From: Raskinella chloraquaticus (SeqCode) | GTDB lineage: Bacteria; Pseudomonadota; Alphaproteobacteria; Rhizobiales; UBA4765 | Length of the DNA: 64,000 bases | Direction of reading: 5' to 3' | NCBI GenBank assembly: GCA_002365175.1 | Contig: DEZK01000007.1 | Location: 183,660 to 247,659, forward strand | Shown: in pieces, positions 18,322 through 26,576 of the stretch | Numbering within the stretch: the stretch's first letter is position 1 | Layout: each line of letters opens with the position of its first letter | Translations under genes and position numbers: made by a program | The notes under the pieces: model-generated | Seen by the model: the letters and a program-made list of their open reading frames with translations, nothing else | Told to the model about the DNA's origin: nothing | Databases searched by the model: none

Positions 18322-18492
18322 CGTCAATGCTCAGCCCTGATCACTCCATCCAGCGGTAGAGGACTTTGCTAATCCGCGCAGAGCAATAGTTAAACGCCGA
18401 GCATCGGCCCTAACAATTTCCAATCCCATCAATAAAGCAAAGATGCTCAGATCGATTCGAGCACACCCTGACGTTACCCTTCCCTCTCATCC

Positions 18493-18574
18493 TCACCTCA
18501 AAATTGTCGGCAGCCTCAGCCTCTTCTCCTTGGCGCAGGTGATTGCCTCCTCACAGCCAGCAACGGCACGGCGC
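18493..18574 (-). pseudogene. Duplicated 3' end of hutU (fragment)
   Basis: Read on the minus strand the fragment gives AGCEEAITCAKEKRLRLPTI followed by LR and a stop. This matches the C-terminus of the intact hutU (AGYEEAITCAKEKGLRLPTI, then FGEVR). The DNA match to 19145-19238 is about 80 percent, with a deletion of about 8 bases near the stop. Both copies have the same orientation, so they form a direct repeat flanking the Inh-type lipoprotein gene. The fragment has no start and is not expected to be functional. Confidence 0.8.
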
Positions 18575-19051
18575 CTATTGGCGCGTCAGGGTCATGGCAA
18601 CGGGCGCGGGGCCGAGATTGACGGTTCCTTCGAACCCTTGCGTGCCCCTTTGCTGAAGGCGCGCAGCGAGCTCCTGGCCTTTATAGATCAGAAGCGTCCC
18701 GCTATCGAGCCGCCAGGCGGTTATGCCAAGAACCGGGCTGAAGGCCGGACAGTACTGGGTATCGGCTGTACCCTCGACGCCATTAGGCTGTCCGTTGAGT
18801 ATGATCGTGCAAGGGGTAGCAACCGTATTTGGGTTCGACACCAGATATCGGCCAGGTGCACCAGTATTGGGCGAAAGGGGCGGGTTTGACGCTGGCACCA
18901 GTGGCCCCAGAAGTCCTCCCACAACCACGCCCGGCGCCACCACCCGCGAGGTGTCAGGGCTGATGCTGACGCTACTGGAACAAGCTGTCAGGGGCAAAGC
19001 GGCAACAAGGCACAGGAACCGGGCTACATGTCGGGCGATGGTCGTCTGCAT
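18575..19051 (-). CDS. Lipoprotein with AprI/Inh-type protease-inhibitor-like domain
   Basis: 158 residues with a lipoprotein signal: MQTTIARHVARFLCLVAALP followed by lipobox LTAC, lipidated Cys24. A SPDTSRVVAPGVVVGGLLGP spacer leads to a C-terminal beta-rich part with C-T-I-I-L-N, AWRLDSGTLLIYKGQ and FEGTV at the end. These are characteristic of the Inh/AprI family, small periplasmic inhibitors of secreted metalloproteases that are also found on Rhizobiales outer-membrane lipoproteins. The SD is GGAGGGG. It lies downstream of hutU on the same strand, between the intact hutU tail and a duplicated tail fragment, so it seems to have been inserted. The inhibitor assignment is moderate and no cognate protease is nearby. 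Confidence 0.7.
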   Translation of the reverse strand: MQTTIARHVARFLCLVAALPLTACSSSVSISPDTSRVVAPGVVVGGLLGPLVPASNPPLSPNTGAPGRYLVSNPNTVATPCTIILNGQPNGVEGTADTQYCPAFSPVLGITAWRLDSGTLLIYKGQELAARLQQRGTQGFEGTVNLGPAPVAMTLTRQ

Positions 19052-19147
19052 GCTGGAAAACCCCTCCGACTAAACATGCCTATTCGTCCTTACGGCAGGC
19101 CAGAATGGATTGCAATGCCGGTTGCCTCGTAATGACGGCGCGGCTAT

Positions 19148-20836
19148 TCACCTCACTTCCCCAAAAATCGTCGGTAGCCTCAAACCCTTCTCTTTGGCGC
19201 AGGTGATCGCCTCCTCATAGCCGGCGTCCGCATGACGCCACACACCCGAGGCCGGATCGTTCCACAGCACACGCTCAAGCCGGCGCGCGGCTTCCTTTGT
19301 GCCATCGGCGACGATGACCATGCCGGCATGCTGGCTAAACCCCATGCCGACCCCGCCGCCATGATGGAGCGACACCCAGGTGGCGCCAGAGGCGGTGTTG
19401 ACGAGCGCATTCAGCAGCGGCCAATCGCTCACCGCGTCCGACCCGTCTTTCATCGCTTCGGTCTCGCGGTTGGGCGAGGCGACCGAGCCTGAATCGAGAT
19501 GGTCGCGGCCAATCACGATCGGGGCTTTCACCTCGCCGCTCGCCACCATGTCGTTGAACGCCAGCCCGGCCTTGTGGCGATCACCAAGCCCGATCCAGCA
19601 GATACGCGCCGGCAACCCCTGAAAGGCGATGCGCTCGCGTGCCATATCGAGCCAGCGGTGGAGAGGGGCATTGTCGGGGAACAGCTCCTTCATGCGCTGG
19701 TCGGTCTTGTAGATATCCTGCGGATCACCCGACAGCGCGCACCAGCGAAACGGGCCGATGCCGCGGCAGAAGAGCGGGCGGATATAGGCCGGCACGAAGC
19801 CTGGAAAGGCAAACGCATTCTCCAGCCCTTCGTCTTTGGCAACCTGGCGGATGTTATTGCCGTAATCGAGCGTCGGCACGCCGGCGTTCCAGAAATCGAC
19901 CATGGCGGCCACATGGGTGCGCATGGAGGCGCGCGCCGCCTTTTCCACCGCCCTGGGCTCGCTCTCCTGCTTCGCCCGCCATTCAGCCACGCTCCAGCCC
20001 TGCGGCAGATAGCCATGCAGCGGATCATGCGCCGAGGTCTGGTCGGTGACGATATCAGGGCGAGGGCCGCCAGATTTCATGCGCTTGACGAGTTCGGGAA
20101 AGACGTCGGCGGCGTTACCGACAAGACCTACCGATTTTGCTTCGCCTGCCATGGTCCAGCGGGCGATGAGGGCCAGCGCCTCGTCCAGCGTCTGCGCCTT
20201 CTCGTCGACATAGCGGGTGCGCAATCTGAAATCGATGCGCGTCTCGTCGCACTCAACCGCAAGGCAACAGGCGCCCGCCATGACGGCGGCGAGCGGCTGC
20301 GCGCCGCCCATGCCGCCAAGTCCGGCGGTGAGGATCCATTTGCCGGTGAGATTACCGCCATAATGCTGGCGGCCTGCTTCCACGAACGTCTCGTAGGTGC
20401 CCTGAACGATGCCCTGCGTGCCGATATAGATCCATGAGCCGGCGGTCATCTGCCCGTACATCATCAGGCCCTTTTTATCGAGCTCGTTGAAATGCGCCCA
20501 ATTGGCCCAGTTCGGCACGAGGTTCGAATTGGCAATCAGCACGCGCGGGGCGTCCGTATGGGTTTTCACCACGGCCACCGGGCGGCCTGACTGGACGATG
20601 AGCGTCTCGTCCGATTCAAGGTCTTTGAGCGCAGCAACGATACGGTCGAAATCGCCCCATGAGCGGGCGGCCCGCCCGATCCCGCCATAGACCACCAGCT
20701 CATGCGGGTTTTCGGCGACATCGGGATGGAGATTGTTCATCAGCATGCGCATCGCTGCTTCCGTCTGCCAGGATTTGGCGGTGCGCTCCGGCCCGGTGGC
20801 GGGGAAGATGTCGCGAGCGTTCTTGCGGTCAAACAT
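19148..20836 (-). CDS. hutU: Urocanate hydratase
   Basis: 562 residues, the normal length of urocanase. It converts urocanate to 4-imidazolone-5-propionate using tightly bound NAD+ as an electrophile, the second step of histidine degradation in the cytoplasm. Visible features: the N-terminal block WQTEAAMRMLMNNLHPDVAE, the Rossmann-type GLGGMGGAQPLAAVMAGA near residue 178, and the C-terminal GGGVGMGFSQHAGMVIVADG. It is the last gene of the leftward hutI-hutH-hutU operon, 15 bp after hutH. Its 3' end is partly duplicated at 18493. Confidence 0.98.
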   Translation of the reverse strand: MFDRKNARDIFPATGPERTAKSWQTEAAMRMLMNNLHPDVAENPHELVVYGGIGRAARSWGDFDRIVAALKDLESDETLIVQSGRPVAVVKTHTDAPRVLIANSNLVPNWANWAHFNELDKKGLMMYGQMTAGSWIYIGTQGIVQGTYETFVEAGRQHYGGNLTGKWILTAGLGGMGGAQPLAAVMAGACCLAVECDETRIDFRLRTRYVDEKAQTLDEALALIARWTMAGEAKSVGLVGNAADVFPELVKRMKSGGPRPDIVTDQTSAHDPLHGYLPQGWSVAEWRAKQESEPRAVEKAARASMRTHVAAMVDFWNAGVPTLDYGNNIRQVAKDEGLENAFAFPGFVPAYIRPLFCRGIGPFRWCALSGDPQDIYKTDQRMKELFPDNAPLHRWLDMARERIAFQGLPARICWIGLGDRHKAGLAFNDMVASGEVKAPIVIGRDHLDSGSVASPNRETEAMKDGSDAVSDWPLLNALVNTASGATWVSLHHGGGVGMGFSQHAGMVIVADGTKEAARRLERVLWNDPASGVWRHADAGYEEAITCAKEKGLRLPTIFGEVR

Positions 20837-20851
20837 GGGTAATCCTCGTGA

Positions 20852-22390
20852 TCAGATAGAAAGCTCAGGGGCCGCGAGGCCTGATGCCTCGACCAGCGCG
20901 CCGCTGGCAACCAGGGTAGCGGCAGCTTCAAGATCGGGCGCGAGATAGCGATCTTCCTCCAGACGTGGCGCCACCTGCCGCAGGCAGGTGACAACCTTGG
21001 CGAGCGGTGCGCTCGTCACCAGAGGGTGGCGAAATTCGATGCCCTGCACGGCGCACAACGCCTCGATACCAAGGATGCGGTCGAGGTTTTCGATCATACG
21101 CTGCAGACGCCGGGCGCCGTGGGCAGCCATGCTCACATGATCTTCCTGATTGGCGCTCGTTGGCGTTGAATCGGTGACGCAAGGTGTGGCGAGATGCTTG
21201 TTCTCGCTCATCAGCGCCGCACTCGTCACTTCGGCAATCATGTAGCCCGAGTTGAGGCCGGGATTGGGGGTGAGGAAGGGTGGCAGGTCAAAGCTCAGCA
21301 CCGGGTCAACCATGAGGGCTACGCGGCGCTGCGCTATGGCGCCGATCTCGGCGATGGCCAGCGCGATCATATCGGCGGCAAAGCCGACAGGTTCGGCGTG
21401 GAAATTGCCGCCTGAGACGATCTCGCCACTCTCGATCAGGACGAGGGGATTATCGGTCGCGGCATTGGCCTCGATTTCAAGCGTGCGGGCAGCCATGCGC
21501 AGCACATCCATCGCCGCGCCCGTCACCTGTGGCTGGCAGCGGATGCAGTAGGGATCCTGGACACGGCTATCGTCATGGCGGTGGCTTTCGCGGATGACTG
21601 AGCCTTCCAGCAAAGTGCGCATATAGGCTGCCGCCGCGATCTGCCCCGCATGGCCGCGCAGGGTATGGATGGCCGGGCTGAGCGGGGCCGTCGAGCCCAT
21701 GACGGCATCGGTCGAGAGTGCCGAGATCACCAGCGCGCCCTGCGCCGCGCGCCAGGCTTCAAACAGGCCGGCAAGCGCGAAGGCGGTTGAAAACTGCGTG
21801 CCGTTGATCAGCGCCAATCCCTCTTTGGGTCCAAGGACAACGGGGCTGAGGCCGGCTGCAGCAAGCGCCGCGCCAGCCGGCATGACATTACCCTGATATT
21901 CGGCCTGCCCCTCGCCGATCATCGCCGCTGCCATATGGGCAAGCGGGGCGAGATCGCCGCTCGCGCCCACCGAGCCTTGCGCCGGGATCACCGGCGTCAC
22001 ACCCTGCGCAAGCATCCCTTCGAGGAGCGCCACCACGTCCCAGCGCACGCCAGAGGCGCCGCGCCCGAGGCTCAGCAGTTTCAGCACCATCATCAACCGG
22101 GCATGGCGGCGGGCAATCGGCTCGCCCACCCCGCAGCAATGCGACAAGATGAGATTGCGCTGCAGGGTGGCGGTATCGCGCGCCTCGATCTTGAGAGACG
22201 CAAGTTTGCCAAAGCCGGTATTGACGCCGTAGACGGGGAGATTACCGGCAGCAGCGGCAGCAATCCGGGCATGGGCTACTTCGACGCCGGGGCGCGCCTT
22301 ATCATGAAGGCGCGCGGGCGCCTCGGCCCAGTAGATGGCTGCGAGCGTATCAAGACCGACGGCGCCGGGTTGCAAGGTCATGACCTTCAC
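20852..22390 (-). CDS. hutH: Histidine ammonia-lyase
   Basis: 512 residues. It removes ammonia from L-histidine to give trans-urocanate. The self-made MIO cofactor arises from the Ala-Ser-Gly in GSVGASGDLAPLAH (Ser near residue 142), which is intact. Other family blocks are VYGVNTGFGKLA near 54 and QDPYCIRCQPQ (active-site region) near 280. The ATG at 22390 overlaps the hutI stop by four bases, showing translational coupling in the hutI-hutH-hutU operon. Confidence 0.98.
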   Translation of the reverse strand: MKVMTLQPGAVGLDTLAAIYWAEAPARLHDKARPGVEVAHARIAAAAAGNLPVYGVNTGFGKLASLKIEARDTATLQRNLILSHCCGVGEPIARRHARLMMVLKLLSLGRGASGVRWDVVALLEGMLAQGVTPVIPAQGSVGASGDLAPLAHMAAAMIGEGQAEYQGNVMPAGAALAAAGLSPVVLGPKEGLALINGTQFSTAFALAGLFEAWRAAQGALVISALSTDAVMGSTAPLSPAIHTLRGHAGQIAAAAYMRTLLEGSVIRESHRHDDSRVQDPYCIRCQPQVTGAAMDVLRMAARTLEIEANAATDNPLVLIESGEIVSGGNFHAEPVGFAADMIALAIAEIGAIAQRRVALMVDPVLSFDLPPFLTPNPGLNSGYMIAEVTSAALMSENKHLATPCVTDSTPTSANQEDHVSMAAHGARRLQRMIENLDRILGIEALCAVQGIEFRHPLVTSAPLAKVVTCLRQVAPRLEEDRYLAPDLEAAATLVASGALVEASGLAAPELSI

Positions 22391-23598
22391 AGACAGCCTC
22401 CGATAATGCGGGCATGAAGCGGATTGACACCAAAGCGATAGGAAAGCTCAGCCGGCTCGGCACAATTCCACACCGCCAGATCAGCCTTCAGCCCAGCCGC
22501 GATCCTGCCTCGATCATCACAGCCGAGCGCCCGGGCTGCGTGTCTCGTGGTGCCAGCGAGGGCCTCTTCCGGCGTCATGCGAAACAACGTGCAGGCCATG
22601 TTCATGGCAAGCAGCAGCGAGCCCAGGGGCGAGGAGCCCGGATTGAGATCGGTCGAGACGGCAATTGGCACACCCGCCTGGCGAAAGCCGTCAACCGGCG
22701 GCATCTGTTTTTCGCGCAGCGTGTAGAAGGCACCGGGCAGCAGGACGGCGACGCATCCGGCAGCCGCCATGGCAGCTATGCCCTCGTCATCGACATATTC
22801 AAGGTGCTCGCATGACAGCGCGCCGAAGCTCGCGGCAAGTTTGGCGCCACCCCGGTTAGACAATTGCTCGGCATGGAGCTTGACTGGCAGGCCAAGTCGT
22901 TTCGCCTCGCTAAAAAGCCGCGCCATCTGCGTCGTGGAAAAGGCAATTCCCTCGCAAAAGCCGTCGACTGCGTCGACAAGACCTTCAGCGTGGGCAACGC
23001 GCAGGCCGGGGATGCACACCTCGTCGATATAGGCATCCGCCCGGCCCGCATATTCCGGCGGCACGGCGTGAGCGGCCAGATAGGAGGCGCGGATATCAAT
23101 CGGGCGCAAGGACGACAGCCGGCGGGCAGCCCGCAGCATGGTGCATTCGCTGTCAATCGTCAGCCCGTAGCCGGACTTGATCTCGACCATCGACACACCT
23201 TCAGCGATGAGACCGTCGAGGCGCGGCAGGGCGCTTTCGACGAGTTCATCGACGGTTGCAGCGCGGGTGGCGCGAACGGTTGACAGGATGCCGCCGCCAG
23301 CGCGCGCCACCTCCTCGTAAGTGGCGCCTTTGAGACGCATCTCGAATTCATGCGCCCGGTTACCGCCATGGATGAGATGAGTATGGCAATCAATCAGCGC
23401 CGGCGTCACCAGCCGGTTGCCGAAATCATGACGGGGGAGTGTGGCAAACCGCGCCGGTATCTGATCGCTGGCGCCAACATAAGCGATCATGCCATTCTCG
23501 ACCCCGATCGCGCCGTTCTCGATCAAGCCGTAGGGTCTGTCCAACGCCTCCATGGTGGCGATGCGGCGGGCCGTGAACAGGGCGAGGTTTTGCGTCAT
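22387..23598 (-). CDS. hutI: Imidazolonepropionase
   Basis: 403 residues of the amidohydrolase fold. It opens the imidazolone ring to N-formimino-L-glutamate, the third step of histidine breakdown. Metal ligands are seen in DCHTHLIHGG near residue 70; KLHAEQLSNRGGAKLA and AVSTDLNPGSSPL follow in the second half. It is the first gene of the leftward operon. Its start faces hutF across a 95-bp divergent promoter region containing the 18-bp HutC-type palindrome. Confidence 0.97.
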   Translation of the reverse strand: MTQNLALFTARRIATMEALDRPYGLIENGAIGVENGMIAYVGASDQIPARFATLPRHDFGNRLVTPALIDCHTHLIHGGNRAHEFEMRLKGATYEEVARAGGGILSTVRATRAATVDELVESALPRLDGLIAEGVSMVEIKSGYGLTIDSECTMLRAARRLSSLRPIDIRASYLAAHAVPPEYAGRADAYIDEVCIPGLRVAHAEGLVDAVDGFCEGIAFSTTQMARLFSEAKRLGLPVKLHAEQLSNRGGAKLAASFGALSCEHLEYVDDEGIAAMAAAGCVAVLLPGAFYTLREKQMPPVDGFRQAGVPIAVSTDLNPGSSPLGSLLLAMNMACTLFRMTPEEALAGTTRHAARALGCDDRGRIAAGLKADLAVWNCAEPAELSYRFGVNPLHARIIGGCL

Positions 23599-23663
23599 GG
23601 CGGAGCGCTGATCCAGGTGCGGAACAAACCGGTTGATCGCATACCCTCTATGCGATTAGAATT

Positions 23664-23681
23664 ATTATGTCTAGACATAAT
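23664..23681. promoter_or_regulatory. Perfect 18-bp palindrome, probable HutC operator
   Basis: ATTATGTCTAGACATAAT is an uninterrupted perfect palindrome in the gap between divergent hutI and hutF, ending 12 bp before the hutF ATG. GntR/HutC repressors bind such dyads (GT-N-AC type cores) and are released by urocanate. Its position close to the hutF start would block transcription or initiation of hutF and probably of the hutIHU promoter as well. Confidence 0.8.
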
Positions 23682-23693
23682 GAGAGGTGCTTT

Positions 23694-25052
23694 ATGATCT
23701 TTGCCAAGCGAGCGCTGATCGATGGGCGGTGGTCCGAAAATGCGCGCCTGACGATTGCCGAAGGTCAAATCACGGTGCTGGAAACCGGGGCTGCTGCGCT
23801 GGCTGGTGATACGCTCGTTGATACGCTGCTACCGGCGCTCGCCAATCTGCACAGTCACAGTTTCCAGCGGGCGATGGCCGGGATGACGGAACACCGCGCG
23901 GCCGGGCGCGACAGTTTCTGGACATGGCGGGAGATGATGTACCGTTTTCTCGGGCGGCTGACGCCGGAGATGGTGGAGGCGATTGCAGCGCTTGTTTTCG
24001 TCGAGATGCTGGAAGCGGGCTACGCGTCGGTCGGCGAGTTTCACTACCTGCATCACCAGAGCGGCGGCACGCCTTACGACAGGCCGGCGGAATTGTCGTT
24101 GCGTATCATGGAAGCCGCCAGCGCCACTGGCATCGGTCTTACCCATCTTTCCGTACTCTACAGCTATGGCGGGGCTGGCAAAGCGCCCTTGGCTGGCGGC
24201 CAATTGCGGTTTGCCAACACGCTGGAGAGCTATCTTGAGCTGATCGAAGACGTGCGCCTGGGGGCGAAGGCAGCGCCGCACGATACTATTGTCGGCATCG
24301 CTCCGCATTCTTTGCGAGCAACCACGCCGGAGGATCTGACCGCACTTCTGGCGATCGTCGGCGATGGTCCGATCCACATGCACATCGCCGAACAACCAAA
24401 GGAAGTCGACGATATCACGACCTGGCTCGGGACCCGACCGGTGGCGTGGGCGCTTGACAATCTGCCGCTCGACCATCGCTGGTGCATGATCCACGCCACT
24501 CACATGAATGACGCAGAAACGGCAGGTCTGGCGCGAAGCGGGGCGGTCGTCGGCCTGTGCCCGATCACCGAGGCAAATCTCGGTGACGGGCCGTTCAATG
24601 GCCGCTCCTGGCTCGCGGCCGGCGGTGCGTTTGGTATCGGCTCCGATTCCAATGTGCGCATCTCGCTCAGCGAAGAGTTGCGAACGCTTGAATATTCCCA
24701 GCGCCTGCGTCATCTCGAGCGCAACGTCATGGTTGCGGATGTCGGTTCGGTTGGTCTCCACCTCTATCAAGGAGCAGCGCACGGCGGCGCGCAGGCGCTG
24801 CGACGCAATTGCGGCGCGATTGCCGTCGGCAAGCTCGCCGATCTGGTTGCCATCGACAGCACCCATCCGGCGTTGTGCGCACTTGACGCCGACCAGATCG
24901 TCGATGGTTTCATTTTCGCCGGCTCGGATACCATCATTACTGATGTGTGGTCGGCTGGTCGCCACCAGGTGCGTGGCGGGCGACACATAGCGCGCGAGGC
25001 GGTGCACAGACGCTGGCGCAAGGTCGCCCATTCGCTTTTTACGGCACGCTAG
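23694..25052 (+). CDS. hutF: Formimidoylglutamate deiminase
   Basis: 452 residues from the ATG at 23694 with a GAGAGG ribosome site. It hydrolyses N-formimino-L-glutamate to N-formyl-L-glutamate and ammonia, the branch used by pseudomonads and rhizobia in place of the direct HutG formiminoglutamase. The amidohydrolase metal motif NLHSHSFQRAMAGMTEH is near residue 50. IHMHIAEQPKEVDDI near 230, MIHATHMNDAETAGLARSGA near 265 and GIGSDSNVRISLSEELR near 320 are also conserved. It overlaps the convergent hutD stop by four bases. Confidence 0.96.
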   Translation: MIFAKRALIDGRWSENARLTIAEGQITVLETGAAALAGDTLVDTLLPALANLHSHSFQRAMAGMTEHRAAGRDSFWTWREMMYRFLGRLTPEMVEAIAALVFVEMLEAGYASVGEFHYLHHQSGGTPYDRPAELSLRIMEAASATGIGLTHLSVLYSYGGAGKAPLAGGQLRFANTLESYLELIEDVRLGAKAAPHDTIVGIAPHSLRATTPEDLTALLAIVGDGPIHMHIAEQPKEVDDITTWLGTRPVAWALDNLPLDHRWCMIHATHMNDAETAGLARSGAVVGLCPITEANLGDGPFNGRSWLAAGGAFGIGSDSNVRISLSEELRTLEYSQRLRHLERNVMVADVGSVGLHLYQGAAHGGAQALRRNCGAIAVGKLADLVAIDSTHPALCALDADQIVDGFIFAGSDTIITDVWSAGRHQVRGGRHIAREAVHRRWRKVAHSLFTAR

Positions 25053-25603
25053 ACGGTCATGGGCAGCACCGCATCGGCGATGATCACGATCACACAACTC
25101 GCGGCAGACAGGACGAGCTGCTGCCGGCAGCCGAGCGCTGCGGCACCCACGGGAAGCCGCGCGCCGTCAACCTGCACAAGCCCCTCGATACAGATCGCGG
25201 CAGCGACAGCGGTGGCGTGCAGATTGATGTTGGCCGGGCCATCACGTCGTGACATGTCGGCGTTGAGATTGCTGGCGTCGAAGATGAAATTGAGGTCGCG
25301 TACGGGGCCTTTCGTCAGGCGCCCTTCTATTGCTGCATCGCCGGAAAAGCGTACGGGCTGGCGCGGCTTTGCCGTCAGGATGGCGTCGTCTGCTTCGAGG
25401 GTCATACCGTTGCCAGTGATGACCGTCAGCAGCCGTGTCATGCCAGGGAAAAGCGAAAAGGCGCCGTCGCTGGCGACCTCGGCGATGCTGAGGCGCCACA
25501 GCATGGCGCCATTGCGCTCGTCGCGCGCAATCTCGTGGGTGACCCCGCCGCCATTCTTCCATGGCATGGTCGTGAAATCACCGGGGAGCAGAATGGTTGC
25601 CAT
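25049..25603 (-). CDS. hutD: HutD family protein
   Basis: 184 residues from the ATG at 25603; an in-frame upstream extension has no clear ribosome site. The start MATILLPGDFTTMPWKNGGG and then TxEIARD-like and WRLSIAEV segments mark the HutD cupin-like family, which occurs in hut gene clusters and is thought to modulate histidine use. Its molecular activity is not settled; a role in limiting hut induction was proposed in Pseudomonas. The gene is convergent with hutF and divergent from hutC. Confidence 0.9.
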   Translation of the reverse strand: MATILLPGDFTTMPWKNGGGVTHEIARDERNGAMLWRLSIAEVASDGAFSLFPGMTRLLTVITGNGMTLEADDAILTAKPRQPVRFSGDAAIEGRLTKGPVRDLNFIFDASNLNADMSRRDGPANINLHATAVAAAICIEGLVQVDGARLPVGAAALGCRQQLVLSAASCVIVIIADAVLPMTV

Positions 25604-25666
25604 GGTGTTCGTTTCGCTTGTGGCAAAGCTGCACATGCCTGTGAGGGCATCAGGCATGAACCGGGA

Positions 25667-25680
25667 ATTACGTACATACT
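25667..25680. promoter_or_regulatory. Imperfect dyad between hutD and hutC, possible second HutC site
   Basis: ATTACGTACATACT is an imperfect inverted repeat (10 of 14 positions symmetric) in the 99-bp divergent gap. It shares ATTA/ACATA half-site letters with the perfect palindrome at 23664. It could allow autoregulation of hutC, but the match is weak. Confidence 0.3.
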
Positions 25681-25702
25681 ACAGTCGTGAGCAGGTCAAC
25701 CC

Positions 25703-26413
25703 ATGATGACCAATGGATCGCTCGAGCGCGCCTCCTTCCGCCATATCAAAGAGGAAATCCTGCGCCGGGTCACCCAGGGCGAATGGGGACCGGGTACGCT
25801 GCTGCCGGGAGAAATCGAGCTTGCGGTTGAATTCGGTTGCTCGCGCGCCACCGTCAATCGCTCGCTGCGCGAACTCAGCGAAGCGGGGCTGCTTGAGCGC
25901 CGGCGCAAAGCCGGAACCCGGGTCCGCCTTACGCCGCTGCGCCAGGCGCGCTTTGAAATACCACTCATCCGCGAGGAGATCGAGGCTGCTGGCGCCGCCT
26001 ACCGCTATACACTGCTCCAGCGCGCGGTTGGCCCGGCGCCTGTGGCAATGCGCAAGCTGTTCCATACCAGACCGCGCGAGCGGCTTCTCCATCTCCTGTG
26101 CCGGCATGATTCCGACGGCGCGCCCTATCAGCTGGAGGATCGCTGGATCAATCTTGCGGCCTTGCCACAGGCAGGCACTGCTGATTTTTCAACGCTGGGC
26201 CCCAATGAATGGCTGGTCCGCGCGGTTCCCTATTCGCAGGTTGAAATCAGCTTTCTGGCCGAGGCTGCCGGTCCTGCCGCCTGCGAGCATCTAGGCTATG
26301 CAAGCGGCGAGCCGGTGTTCATGACCGAGCGCACGACGTGGTGGGAAGGGCAGACGCTCACCCATGTGCGGCTTGCCTATCGGCGCGGCCATCGCATGAC
26401 GGCGCGCTATTGA
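25703..26413 (+). CDS. hutC: Histidine utilisation repressor
   Basis: 236 residues. A GntR winged helix occupies about residues 10-75 (FRHIKEEILRRVTQGEWGPG, then CSRATVNRSLRELSEAGLLE). A UTRA effector domain follows (about 90-235; YQLEDRWINLAALP, and RAVPYSQVEISFLAEAAG typical of HutC). HutC represses hut genes until urocanate binds. It lies at the right end of the hut cluster, divergent from hutD, and probably acts at the palindrome at 23664. Confidence 0.95.
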   Translation: MMTNGSLERASFRHIKEEILRRVTQGEWGPGTLLPGEIELAVEFGCSRATVNRSLRELSEAGLLERRRKAGTRVRLTPLRQARFEIPLIREEIEAAGAAYRYTLLQRAVGPAPVAMRKLFHTRPRERLLHLLCRHDSDGAPYQLEDRWINLAALPQAGTADFSTLGPNEWLVRAVPYSQVEISFLAEAAGPAACEHLGYASGEPVFMTERTTWWEGQTLTHVRLAYRRGHRMTARY

Positions 26414-26576
26414 CACGACGCCGGACGTCGCCGCTGAACACATCGCCCGCGACCAGGAACTGCAGCGAGTGTCCTTGAAAATTGTCAGACTGCCCCTTAT
26501 TGAAGCTAAAGGGATGACAATCTGCTAGCTTTTTGCCTTTCACCGACTAGTGGCGCTTCTTCGGATTTGTTGGTCG

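Noticed and set aside
23829..25097. 422-codon minus-strand frame over hutF
   Set aside because: Shadow of hutF, which has full family motifs; the antisense protein is Arg/His-rich with no domain.
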